A DNA stretch of 64,000 nucleotides from Nocardia uniformis NBRC 13702. Its GTDB lineage: Bacteria; Actinomycetota; Actinomycetes; Mycobacteriales; Mycobacteriaceae. Positions 43,501 through 49,965 of this stretch are shown piece after piece. The notes below the pieces were generated by a model. That model was not told the DNA's origin. It saw only the letters and a list, made by a program, of their open reading frames with translations, and made no database searches. The stretch lies in contig NZ_BDCE01000077.1 of the NCBI RefSeq assembly GCF_001613345.1, positions 1 through 64,000 on the forward strand, written 5' to 3'. How positions within the stretch are numbered: the stretch's first letter is position 1; every line of letters begins with the position of its first letter. Both the position numbers and the translations under genes were made by a program.

Positions 43501-43585
43501 GCGCCAGCAACTGCTGCGCGAGCCACATCTCCTGCTGGGCCGGACTCAACGGCAGCTCGGGCACCGTCGGATCGGTAGAACTCAT
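37562..43585 (-). CDS. Nonribosomal peptide synthetase, C-A-T-C-T-R, second module lacking an A domain
   Basis: A 2007-residue NRPS. C1: HHLALDG at 139-145. A domain about 470-960, with SGSTGAPKG near 615 and GYGPTEATDIG and YHGRSDFQIKVRGHRIEPGE downstream. T1: FFALGGTSLSA near 998. C2: HHIATDG near 1199, complete. T2: FFDLGGTSLLV near 1565, directly after C2, so module 2 has no adenylation domain. Terminal thioester reductase R: GATGFVGAHLL near 1648 and GYLASKW (Tyr, Lys), which releases the peptide as aldehyde or alcohol with NAD(P)H. T2 must be loaded in trans, or C2 works in another way. Start: ATG 43585; ribosome site weak (GAGGCGCC). An iron box lies 37 bases upstream, and a formyltransferase gene converges, so a siderophore or iron-responsive peptide is likely. 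Confidence 0.9.
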   Translation of the reverse strand: MSSTDPTVPELPLSPAQQEMWLAQQLLAPIPLAVAQYLDLRGPFDPDVYVEACRRAARDLGAYRRFVDRDGVIGQVVDTGLADSAALIDLSADPEPHSAALTWMRTDQAGQFDPLTMPPISSAILRLGADRHLLYTRAHHLALDGYGATRLQQRAAEHYVARLDGRDPAPAANGTEKTGSSEIDSATVLSVAQADYENSMRYHTDRAYWADRLVDLPEPATLATRTGDPDPLPLILGTDLAPDLVAALNERSGSGGNAPVVVAAFAAYLARMSGTDEVTLSLPMTARTTAAMRRSAGMIANVVPVRAPGTGTIAAVIDAARRELGGALRHQRYRGADMLRDAGFTSTATGFGPAVNIMNFRTGIELGAAQGTLHLLCTGPVADLALNVYPGAGRLRIELELNRNRYSAAEASAHLGRFTEFLTAFGTADPSTEVAALPVLTAAETGTLVPWRGPTPTTPATLAELIEDAVAVDSDATAVVFGDTRWTYREFDAHTNRLARALLAVGAGPEVLVAMVLERSDASVAAIWAITRTGSGFVPIDPGYPPERIAHILSDCGAPVGVTTAALRPGLPDEIHWLIIDSPTATSEYDSTPITAPERPATPRSTHPAYLIYTSGSTGAPKGVLVTHGGLANLAAERRDRYQLTPGRGRTPRVLHHASPGFDMAVGEILCGIAGAGTLVVAGKYQVAGPDLSALIRRENITNAIITPAVLATLDPADVPGLRVLGVGGEAIRADLVDAWAPNRLMRNGYGPTEATDIGTIAELVPGRPVTIGAPLRGFHALVLDHRLRPVPPGVTGELYLGGPALARGYHRKTALTSARFVADPFGPPGGRLYRTGDLVTITLDAQPELIYHGRSDFQIKVRGHRIEPGEIETALTALPEIAAAAVTAHQDSRGTHLVAYLVAAYEHRLDLDAVRDRIAATLPKYLRPSAYLPVPELPRTANGKLDTRRLPAPTFGRDSYIAPATAAEQAVADAFRAVLGTDRADTAQIGTADDFFALGGTSLSATRVAARLGVTVRTVFDAPTVGELSRRLDQGGGDTGPVAGTRPERLAPAPAQLRMWLLNQLYPESPAYHLPIAVRLSGPLRTEALAAAVGDLIDRHEVLRTTYPSGDHPGSGTEPRLRIHSPDEALLDGLAPVEVRSDHAVPDAVIPPADRDIEPELRAFAAQPFDLTRQLPFRVRLFRLGADEHVLMLVVHHIATDGWSLGPLVTDLTTAYAARSRGLAPDWEPLRVQYADYTAWQQHRLGDRRDPRSLSARQLAYWTRTLADAPDRLALPVDRIRIPGTDGTRGAALDFTIDPTTAKGVAEVARRYGVTPYMVTCAVYLVLLHQASTEQDVVIGTATAGRTHPAVEPLIGMFVNTLPVRATIDPAEPFDAVLARARTATLAALDHADVPFDHIVEAVNPRRDDTRNPLFQTVFSYENLPAATVSAAFGEVRATVLDIEPGTTHFDLALTLREIPEQPGYTAIFRYATDLFDRGTVGAFADEYVRLLRALVADPSVPIAEVTTDSIARQRLRAPVTATPDHALPPARATAREQAIARVFAAVLDRPAVAVDENFFDLGGTSLLVFTVRGELRAQLGLDVEPRLLFDNPTPRALVAALDATAEQTPERWVQQLSADCVLDPAITVPGGTDRRGPALDTVLLTGATGFVGAHLLAELLERTSATVYCLVRAADAEAGRARLAATLARYELPGHGLDRVVPVLGDLAEPRLGLTESMFDELAATVDTIVHNGARVNHLEPYEALRAANVAGTVEVLRLAAQHCVSVVHFVSTVSAAVGTGHDSATAVTEVSVIGAEQVPQHGYLASKWVAEQLVRAAGERGLPVVVHRPGLVSGATSSGVIPEDDSFWTLIRTAAHLGVCPDLGDAQVTLAPADYIARAIVTLATTRSAHGQTYHLVNSAPTKVTDIVDVVRAKGYRIDMVDTARAADLLADRVGGLVSGHADLLRSALLAENFLGGAADLLVTDARTRPVLVAAGLTCPAIDTAVLDRYVTGFVTAGLLPAVA

Positions 43586-43621
43586 GGCGCCTCGATATCT
43601 CGACATCAACTGAACGAGATG

Positions 43622-43640
43622 TAAGGCTAGCCTATCCTCT
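43622..43640 (-). promoter_or_regulatory. IdeR/DmdR-type iron box (weaker)
   Basis: Read on the minus strand, GAGGATAGGCTAGCCTTA keeps the core TAGGCTA and about 14 of 19 positions of the iron-box consensus. It lies 37 bases upstream of the NRPS start. Confidence 0.7.
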
Positions 43641-43801
43641 GAGATTGATGCCGAGCGGTCACGACCAGCCCGAACCCGCAGGTCGTGCCGCCCCACACGC
43701 CAGGGCAACCTACTCCGCACCGGCGGACACGAAGGCCGCCGCAGCGGCCGATGCCCGTCGACCCCTGCGGTGGGCCCCGCGTGTCGCGCAGTGACACGCG
43801 A

Positions 43802-44776
43802 TCAAGCGGAGAACGGGCAACCACCGGCCTCCGCCGACGGAGCGAACGATTCCAAGCCCATGTCCTGGTACTTCATCACCAATTGCTCGTATCGCCAGCG
43901 GTTGTAGGCCAGCGGCGAATACTGCAGCCGCCTCGGCAGGTACCGATATACCAGCGGCAGCAGCGCACCCATGACCCGGAATTCCACGCCGTGCAACCGT
44001 GTCCATGCCACTGGCGCCAATGCGCGGACACCGGGATGCATGATCCCGAACGAGCAGACGAACACGATATGGCCGATGATCGGCCCCGCGATCCACCACA
44101 CCGGGTGCGCGAGCACCGGAATGAAATTCGGCGTCGGCGGCTTCAGCACACTCTCGACCGCATTATCGAGCGTCTTGGTCGGACGGAGCGTGCTGCGCAC
44201 CATCTCCTCGTAGTAGGCGCTGGCTTCGCGGTAGGTGGCCGGAAGTTTCGCTCGCCCAGACAATTCCAGCCCCGACAGGGCATCGGTGAAGAACTCCCAG
44301 AAGAACTGATCGTCGGCCGCGCTCAACTTCTCGCCGGTGATCGGCGTGTACGCGTTGCGCATCATGAAGAAGGTGCTGTACAGAATCCAGTTCCACGACT
44401 CCGGTTGCAGCGCGCTGTATCGAACACCGTTGTAGCCCACACCCTTCACGTCACGATGCAGGTGCTTGAGCCGCTCGAACTCCGCACTCCGCTCGGGATC
44501 CTCGCTCCAGAACGCGAGCTGATCGGCCGCCGCGGTGCGAAAGGCCCGCTCGAACGGGGTGTATCGGATGCGACCGGTGGATTCCACACCCGCGCTCACA
44601 GCCGGCAACACCGTCTGGTCGAACAGTGCCGCGCCGAACAGCCCCTTCAGCACACTGGCGTTGTACCAGCGGAACCTGTCGAAGGCTTCTCGCCGTGCGG
44701 GCGAGAGCCCCGCTCCGGTGATCGGATCACTGACAATCCGGTCGGGATTGCCGCTCAGCATCGAGTCCGCGGTCAT
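43802..44776 (-). CDS. MpaB/DUF2236-family oxygenase
   Basis: A 324-residue protein of the MpaB/latex-clearing-protein-related family (DUF2236), heme-type oxygenases in characterised relatives. Segments: RFRWYNASVLKGLFGAALFDQ, the GRIRYTPFERAFRTAAAD block, LKHLHRDVKGVGYNGVRYSALQPESWNWILYSTFFMM (the conserved His/Arg region), and several C-terminal hydrophobic stretches that may attach it to a membrane. The substrate is unknown; a long-chain or terpenoid molecule fits the family. It is divergent from the TetR gene at 44916, with an operator array between. Confidence 0.85.
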   Translation of the reverse strand: MTADSMLSGNPDRIVSDPITGAGLSPARREAFDRFRWYNASVLKGLFGAALFDQTVLPAVSAGVESTGRIRYTPFERAFRTAAADQLAFWSEDPERSAEFERLKHLHRDVKGVGYNGVRYSALQPESWNWILYSTFFMMRNAYTPITGEKLSAADDQFFWEFFTDALSGLELSGRAKLPATYREASAYYEEMVRSTLRPTKTLDNAVESVLKPPTPNFIPVLAHPVWWIAGPIIGHIVFVCSFGIMHPGVRALAPVAWTRLHGVEFRVMGALLPLVYRYLPRRLQYSPLAYNRWRYEQLVMKYQDMGLESFAPSAEAGGCPFSA

Positions 44777-44819
44777 CGCACTACCTCACCGTTGAGTGCA
44801 GGAATCGACCCCTGCGTGA

Positions 44820-44873
44820 TAGGACAGAACTCAAGAGTACGTCCCATAGGACAATTACGGAACCTTTGTCCTA
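44820..44873. promoter_or_regulatory. TAGGACA operator array between mpaB-like and tetR genes
   Basis: Three copies of the half-site TAGGACA: plus orientation at 44820-44826 and 44847-44853, minus orientation (TGTCCTA) at 44867-44873. The last two form an inverted repeat with a 13-base spacer in the divergent promoter region, suiting autoregulation by the adjacent TetR protein. Confidence 0.6.
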
Positions 44874-44915
44874 CTTCGGCACGACTCGCCCGCTCGGAAG
44901 CGCTATCCTCATCTC

Positions 44916-45557
44916 ATGGCTGTCCAGGTCGATGCACCCCGAGCGAACAGCGCGCCGCCCGCTGCGGTCGATGCCACCGCGGACCGCATCCTCGACGCCG
45001 CGCTCACCGTGTTCGGCAGCACGGGTATCCGGGGTACCTCGATGGAGGATGTGGCCCGCGCGGCAAAGCTCGCCCGATCCGGGGTCTACCGCTACTTCCG
45101 CACCAAGAACGACCTCATCGAAGCGGCCGTCATGCGGGAACTACAGCGTTATCTCTACGAGTTCGACGAGGCCACCGCAGAACTACACGAGCCGTCGGAT
45201 ATCGCGGTAGAGGGCTTCGTGTTCACCGTCCGATTCGCCGACAGCAGCCCGATCCTCGGTAAGCTGCTCCGCACCGACTCCGACCTGATCCCCTATCTGA
45301 CAATCCAGGGCGGCTCGCTGATCGCGGTGGCACGTGCCTTCCTCGTCGACCGAATCCAGTCCGAAGCACAATGGTCGGGCGACTGGGAAACCCCGCAAGA
45401 AGTAGCGGAAACCGCAGTGCGCCTGGCGATGTCGTTCGTCACCAATCGCGACAGCTGCGTCGACCTCGGCGACGACACTGCCGTCCGCGGCTACGCGACC
45501 CGCGTCATCGCCCCGCTCGCCACGCTGTTCACCGTCGGGCCCGCTTCGCCACCGTGA
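44916..45557 (+). CDS. TetR-family regulator
   Basis: A 213-residue TetR repressor. HTH residues about 21-66: ATADRILDAALTVFGSTGIRGTSMEDVARAAKLARSGVYRYFRTKNDLI. The ligand domain is helical and ends with a Thr/Val-rich tail. It is divergent from the MpaB-type oxygenase gene, and the TAGGACA array between them is the probable operator. Its ligand is unknown, perhaps the oxygenase substrate. Confidence 0.88.
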   Translation: MAVQVDAPRANSAPPAAVDATADRILDAALTVFGSTGIRGTSMEDVARAAKLARSGVYRYFRTKNDLIEAAVMRELQRYLYEFDEATAELHEPSDIAVEGFVFTVRFADSSPILGKLLRTDSDLIPYLTIQGGSLIAVARAFLVDRIQSEAQWSGDWETPQEVAETAVRLAMSFVTNRDSCVDLGDDTAVRGYATRVIAPLATLFTVGPASPP

Positions 45558-45567
45558 TCGCGATCGC

Positions 45568-46452
45568 TCACACCGTCGCGTCGCGAGCTCGGGCCAGGGT
45601 TCGACGGGCTGACACCGCAACCGCCTCGTCGATCATCGCGCCGTCCACAGTGACCGCGCCGAGACCGCGCTCGTGACTGTCACGCAAGGCTTTCAGCACC
45701 GCTCGAGCGCTCGCCACCGCTTCCGGAGCGGGGGTGAAAGCGGCGGTCGCGCTTGCGACCTGGCGCGGATGAATCACCCATTTTCCGTCGAAGCCGAGCT
45801 CGGCCGCCCGCTCGACGCGGGCCCGGAATTCCGTGTCGACCTCGACGCCCAGGTACGGACCGTCGATGGCCGCCAACCCGGCCGTGCGCGCGGCCACCAG
45901 CACGGTCTCCTGCGCGTACAGCCAGCGGTCGTGGGAGATGCGCGCACTGCGACCCAGCGACGCGCCGAGATCGGCGTACCCGATCACCAGCGCGCGCAAT
46001 CGCGGTGACGCTGTTGCGATTTCGCGAATGTTGGCCAATCCGGTCGCGCTTTCGATCAACGCCTGCACACCGATCGGTTCCACCCGCCCCGACTCCAGCT
46101 CGATGCCGTCCAACAGGCGGTCGATGAATGCGATATCGCCGGCGCTCTCGACCTTCGGAACCATGATGTCCATAGGTGTGGCCGCGCTGACGCACGCGCC
46201 GACATCGAGGTGACACCAGCGCGAGCGTGGTGCGTTGATGCGCACGGTCAGTCGTGTTGTATCCGCCTTCAGGCCGGACTCCGCGAGCGTCGTGGCCAGA
46301 CCGGCGCGCGCCGCCGCCTTCTCGGTCGGAGCCACCGCGTCTTCCAGGTCGACGATGATGCCGTCGACCTCGGTCGAGACCGCCTTCGCGAGTAGGGCCG
46401 GGCGCGATGCCGGTACGGATAACCAGCAGCGCGGGATTGCGTCCGAGTACAT
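45568..46452 (-). CDS. HpcH/HpaI-family CoA-ester lyase (CitE-like)
   Basis: A 294-residue TIM-barrel lyase of the citrate-lyase beta/malyl-CoA lyase type: LSVPASRPALLAKA, VDGIIVDLEDAVAPTEK (metal-side Asp/Glu), TVRINAPRSRW, DIMVPKVESAGDI, ALIESATGLANI, VIGYADLGASLG and the terminal DGKWVIHPRQV. It cleaves a CoA thioester such as a beta-hydroxyacyl-CoA to acetyl-CoA and an acid. The ATG at 46452 follows GGAGG. It is divergent from the acyl-CoA dehydrogenase gene, and both face the AT-rich palindrome. Confidence 0.88.
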   Translation of the reverse strand: MYSDAIPRCWLSVPASRPALLAKAVSTEVDGIIVDLEDAVAPTEKAAARAGLATTLAESGLKADTTRLTVRINAPRSRWCHLDVGACVSAATPMDIMVPKVESAGDIAFIDRLLDGIELESGRVEPIGVQALIESATGLANIREIATASPRLRALVIGYADLGASLGRSARISHDRWLYAQETVLVAARTAGLAAIDGPYLGVEVDTEFRARVERAAELGFDGKWVIHPRQVASATAAFTPAPEAVASARAVLKALRDSHERGLGAVTVDGAMIDEAVAVSARRTLARARDATV

Positions 46453-46490
46453 CAACAGCCCTCCGAGCACCGTGCGGACTTCTCACAGTT

Positions 46491-46506
46491 TTTAATCTAT
46501 ATTAAA
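46491..46506. promoter_or_regulatory. AT-rich 16-bp palindrome TTTAATCTATATTAAA, operator
   Basis: A 16-bp inverted repeat (TTTAAT / ATTAAA around CTAT) in the 86-base divergent gap between the lyase and acyl-CoA dehydrogenase genes. A nearly identical site occurs at 51933-51948. Confidence 0.75.
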
Positions 46507-46538
46507 CTAGAATCACACGCTGGCCCTATGGAGAATCG

Positions 46539-47693
46539 ATGACCCTGTCACCGGATGAAAAGATCGTTGTCCAGACTGTCCGCGATTTCGTCGACCGCGA
46601 AGTCCGGCCGGTCGCACACGATCTGGAGAAATCCAATACCTACCCGGAGGCGCTCATCGAGCAGATGAAGCGGCTCGGCATCTACGGGCTGGCGATACCG
46701 GAACCCTATGGGGAGGCACCGGTCTCGATGCCCTGCTATGTCGGCGTCACCGAGGAACTGGCCCGCGGCTGGATGAGCCTGGCGGGCGCGATGGGTGGAC
46801 ATACGGTCGTCTCGAAATTGATCCTCACCTACGGCACCGAGGAACAGAAGCAGCACTATCTGCCGCGCATGGCGACCGGCGAGATCCGCGCCACCATGGC
46901 ACTGACCGAACCCGGTGGCGGTTCCGACCTACAGGCAATGACCACTGTCGCGTCGCGCAACGGCGATGAGTACGTCATCTCCGGGGCCAAGACCTGGATC
47001 AGCAATGCCCGCTACTCGCAGCTCATCGCCCTGCTGTGCAAGACCGACCCGAAAGCCGAGCCGCGGCATCGGGGCATCAGCATTCTGTTGGTGGAACACG
47101 GTCCAGGACTGACTGTTTCGCGCGATCTGCCCAAACTCGGCTATAAGGGCGTCGAGAGCTGCGAACTGTCCTTCGACGGCTACCGCGCTCCCGCGTCGGC
47201 CGTGCTCGGCGGCGTCGAAGGTAAGGGCTTCGCGCAGATGATGAAGGGCTTGGAGACCGGTCGCATCCAAGTCGCCTCCCGCGCGCTCGGCGTCGCGCAG
47301 GCGGCCTTCGACGACTCCCTGCGCTACGCCCAGGAGCGCGAAAGCTTCGGCAAGCCGATCTGGCAGCACCAGTCGATCGGCAACTATCTCGCCGATATGG
47401 CAACCAAACTGACCGCCGCCCGCCAGCTGGTGCTGTACGCGGCCGAACGCTTCGAATCGGGCGAACGCTGCGATATGGAGGCGGGTATGGCCAAGCTGTA
47501 CGCGTCCGAGGTGGCCATGGAGATCGCGCTCAATGCGGTGCGGATCCATGGGGGCTACGGATATTCGACCGAGTACGACGTCGAGCGCTACTTCCGCGAC
47601 GCCCCGCTGATGATCGTCGGCGAGGGCACCAACGAGATCCAGCGCAATGTCATCGCGGGTCAGCTGGTCAGCCGTAACGGGTTGGGCAGGTAG
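46539..47693 (+). CDS. Acyl-CoA dehydrogenase
   Basis: A 384-residue FAD-dependent acyl-CoA dehydrogenase. It has the alpha-helical start (VVQTVRDFVDREVRPVAHDLEKSNTYP), the ATMALTEPGGGSDLQAM and VISGAKTWISNA beta domain that holds the FAD and substrate, and the C-terminal helices VAMEIALNAVRIHGGYGYSTEYDVERYFRDAPLMIVGEGTNEIQ with the catalytic Glu in EGTNEI. It introduces the alpha,beta double bond in an acyl-CoA. It is monocistronic and divergent from the lyase gene; a strong terminator follows it. Confidence 0.92.
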   Translation: MTLSPDEKIVVQTVRDFVDREVRPVAHDLEKSNTYPEALIEQMKRLGIYGLAIPEPYGEAPVSMPCYVGVTEELARGWMSLAGAMGGHTVVSKLILTYGTEEQKQHYLPRMATGEIRATMALTEPGGGSDLQAMTTVASRNGDEYVISGAKTWISNARYSQLIALLCKTDPKAEPRHRGISILLVEHGPGLTVSRDLPKLGYKGVESCELSFDGYRAPASAVLGGVEGKGFAQMMKGLETGRIQVASRALGVAQAAFDDSLRYAQERESFGKPIWQHQSIGNYLADMATKLTAARQLVLYAAERFESGERCDMEAGMAKLYASEVAMEIALNAVRIHGGYGYSTEYDVERYFRDAPLMIVGEGTNEIQRNVIAGQLVSRNGLGR

Positions 47694-47704
47694 ACGCGCA
47701 GGGC

Positions 47705-47744
47705 GCGAATGGCGGCTCACGTCTCCACGTGGGCCGCCATTCGC
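47705..47744. terminator. Bidirectional terminator-like hairpin
   Basis: GCGAATGGCGGC / GCCGCCATTCGC perfect outer arms with a second inner CACG/CGTG stem, between the convergent stops at 47693 and 47759. Confidence 0.8.
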
Positions 47745-47758
47745 ACGTTCGAAAGGCG

Positions 47759-49063
47759 CTATGCCCGCACCGGATACAGGTCACGGATCTTGTCCACGAC
47801 GATCTTGGCGGTTTCGGCGCACGCGGTGGTGCCACCGTTGGCGTATTCCTTGACCGCGTCACCGACATTCCACAGGTTGCCGAGGGGGGTGTCGTGCGGC
47901 AGGTCGAAACCGGCCACCGCGCGCTGTGGCGGCCAGCCGTCGCGCGTGACATTGATCGACAGGATGCGCGCCTCGTCGAAGCCGTCGATCTCGTCGCGCA
48001 GATCTTGCAGGAGCAGTTGGGTTTCCGATTCCTCGTCGAAGTCGCCGATAGCGGGCTTCGGGACGGAGGTGCCCTGGTAGAGATACCAGCCCTCCGGCGA
48101 CATCTCCGGGCACAGTTCGCTGAAGTTGGCGACGTAGCAGAGTCGGCGGGTCTGGGCGAAGCTGAGCATGCCCGGCGCATTCACCAGTTTCCGCTGCGCG
48201 GCGAAGTTCACCGAGATCATGGCGCAGGGCCGATTGGCCCGATCCACCTGCGCGACATAGTCGGCGGGTAGGTTGTCCCGGCCCACAATGTCAACAGTGG
48301 CGAACGGCCCGATATCGCTGACCGTGAAACGACTTGTGATCTCAACGGTTTCGCCGCCGCGCGCGATCACCGCACCGGTGATCGCGCCGTCCACGACGGT
48401 CAACGAGGTCACCTCGCTATCGAGCCAGACTTCGCCACCGTTCTTCTCGACGACCTCGGCGAGCGCCTTCCACACGCCGATGGTGCCGTCCGGGCTGAAA
48501 CCGAACTTCTTGAACGCGCTCTTGCGGGTGAAATAGGTGAGGAACACCCGAGCCGGGAGTTCCTCGGACCCCACGGCGAATACGGATCCGCACATATTGC
48601 GGAAGATGCCGTGCACCGACTCGTTCTTGGTGTATTTGGAAACCCACTCGGCGGTGGACATCTCATTCTCGGGCAGGCCGCTGTCATTGCGCGCCGCACC
48701 CAGACCCTGCACCAGCTTCGCGCCTTGACGGGTGAGCTTCGACAGCAGGAAGCCCCAGCCACCGCCGGTGACATCGACGTCCTTACCGCTGAGGCGATAC
48801 AGGAGCGGCGGTTCCGGGCGGCGGATATCGAATTTCGCGCCGACCTCGTCGAAGGTTTCCTCGGTAATGCCGTCGAGTTCGATGACAATGGCACCGTTAT
48901 TGACCTTGAAGCCGTCGATCTCATCGGTCGAGGCACGCCCGCCGACCTTGTCGAGGCGCTCGACGACCAAGGTCTTGTAGCCCAGATGCGATAGCCGCGC
49001 GGCGGTGAACAACCCGCCCGCGCCCGCGCCGATGACCAGTGCGTCCCAGTTGTTTTCGGTCAT
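47759..49063 (-). CDS. FAD-dependent oxidoreductase, phytoene desaturase-like
   Basis: A 434-residue flavoprotein. The dinucleotide-binding start VIGAGAGGLFTAARLSHLGYKTLVVERLDKVGGRAST is typical of amine oxidase/phytoene desaturase-like enzymes. A central region rich in strands and the C-terminal LPHDTPLGNLWNVGDAVKEYANGG (FAD ribityl contact) complete the plan. AAGGAGC precedes ATG 49063. It is last in the minus-strand operon with the SDR, acyl-CoA dehydrogenase and enoyl-CoA hydratase genes, so it may desaturate or dehydrogenate a ring in the same pathway (inference). Confidence 0.85.
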   Translation of the reverse strand: MTENNWDALVIGAGAGGLFTAARLSHLGYKTLVVERLDKVGGRASTDEIDGFKVNNGAIVIELDGITEETFDEVGAKFDIRRPEPPLLYRLSGKDVDVTGGGWGFLLSKLTRQGAKLVQGLGAARNDSGLPENEMSTAEWVSKYTKNESVHGIFRNMCGSVFAVGSEELPARVFLTYFTRKSAFKKFGFSPDGTIGVWKALAEVVEKNGGEVWLDSEVTSLTVVDGAITGAVIARGGETVEITSRFTVSDIGPFATVDIVGRDNLPADYVAQVDRANRPCAMISVNFAAQRKLVNAPGMLSFAQTRRLCYVANFSELCPEMSPEGWYLYQGTSVPKPAIGDFDEESETQLLLQDLRDEIDGFDEARILSINVTRDGWPPQRAVAGFDLPHDTPLGNLWNVGDAVKEYANGGTTACAETAKIVVDKIRDLYPVRA

Positions 49064-49079
49064 GCCAGCTCCTTCGAGT

Positions 49080-49943
49080 TCAGCCGAGCGGGTTGGTGCC
49101 GAGCTCTGCGGTCGACATATCGGTGATCCGGTCCCACTGTGCGGCGACCTCGTCGATGCTCGGCGGCGTCGCGAAAACCGCTCCCTTGTTCTGGAATTGC
49201 GCGACGCGGTGCACGCCGCCGCCACCTGCCACGAGAACTGTTGCGGTATCGGTGCATTCGTCGCTCATCAAATAGCCGACGACCCCGGCCACGTGGGCGG
49301 GTGGCAGCTTGTCGAGCATCTCCTGCGGCGCGAGGTCCGCTGTCATGCGGGTGGCGGCCAGCGGGGCAACGGCATTGGCGAGGATATTGTGCTTGCGGCC
49401 CTCGATCGCGAGGGTATTGATCATTCCGACCAGGCCGAGTTTGGCGGCGCCGTAGTTGGCCTGGCCGAAGTTGCCGAAGATACCGCTGGTCGAGGTGGCC
49501 ACGACGACGCGGCCGTGGTTCTGTTCGCGGAAGTACGGCCACGCGGCGCGCGTGACGAAGTAGCCGCCCCACAGATGCACGCGCTGTACCGATTCCCAGT
49601 TGTCGGCGGTCATCTTGGCGAACGAGCCGTCACGCAGGATGCCCGCGTTATTGACCACACCGTGCACCGTGCCGAGTTCGTCTACCGCCGTTTTGATCAG
49701 CGCGGCCGCCCCCTCCTCGGTCGCGACGCTGTCGTAGTTCGCGACGGCGGTCCCACCCGCGGCACGGATCTCCTCGACCACGGCGTCGGCCATCGAGTGG
49801 CCCGCACCCGAGCCGTCGCGAGCGCCGCCGAGGTCGTTCACCACCACCAGCGCGCCCTCGGACGCCAGTAGCAGCGCGTACTCGCGGCCGAGGCCGCCAC
49901 CGGCTCCCGTAACGACGATGACACGATCGGTTACTCCGGGCAT
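49080..49943 (-). CDS. Short-chain dehydrogenase/reductase, peroxisomal MFE-2 dehydrogenase-like
   Basis: A 287-residue SDR. NAD-binding: IVVTGAGGGLGREYALLLASEGA, then VVNDLGGARDGSG; NNAGILRDGSF; catalytic Tyr/Lys in NYGAAKLGLVGM. The VVNDLGG..DGSG and NAGILRD segments are those of the 3-hydroxyacyl-CoA dehydrogenase unit of MFE-2/17-beta-HSD4-like proteins. It likely oxidises a 3-hydroxyacyl-CoA. The C-terminal extension after residue 225 (GVHRVAQFQNKGAVF) is typical of this subgroup. Sits in the operon 16 bases before the flavoprotein gene. Confidence 0.9.
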   Translation of the reverse strand: MPGVTDRVIVVTGAGGGLGREYALLLASEGALVVVNDLGGARDGSGAGHSMADAVVEEIRAAGGTAVANYDSVATEEGAAALIKTAVDELGTVHGVVNNAGILRDGSFAKMTADNWESVQRVHLWGGYFVTRAAWPYFREQNHGRVVVATSTSGIFGNFGQANYGAAKLGLVGMINTLAIEGRKHNILANAVAPLAATRMTADLAPQEMLDKLPPAHVAGVVGYLMSDECTDTATVLVAGGGGVHRVAQFQNKGAVFATPPSIDEVAAQWDRITDMSTAELGTNPLG

Positions 49944-49965
49944 TGTTGTTTTCTCCCTTGTTGAA

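Noticed and set aside
43627..43824. Short minus-strand frame next to the NRPS promoter
   Set aside because: It would overlap the iron box and has an Arg/Gly-rich, domain-free translation.
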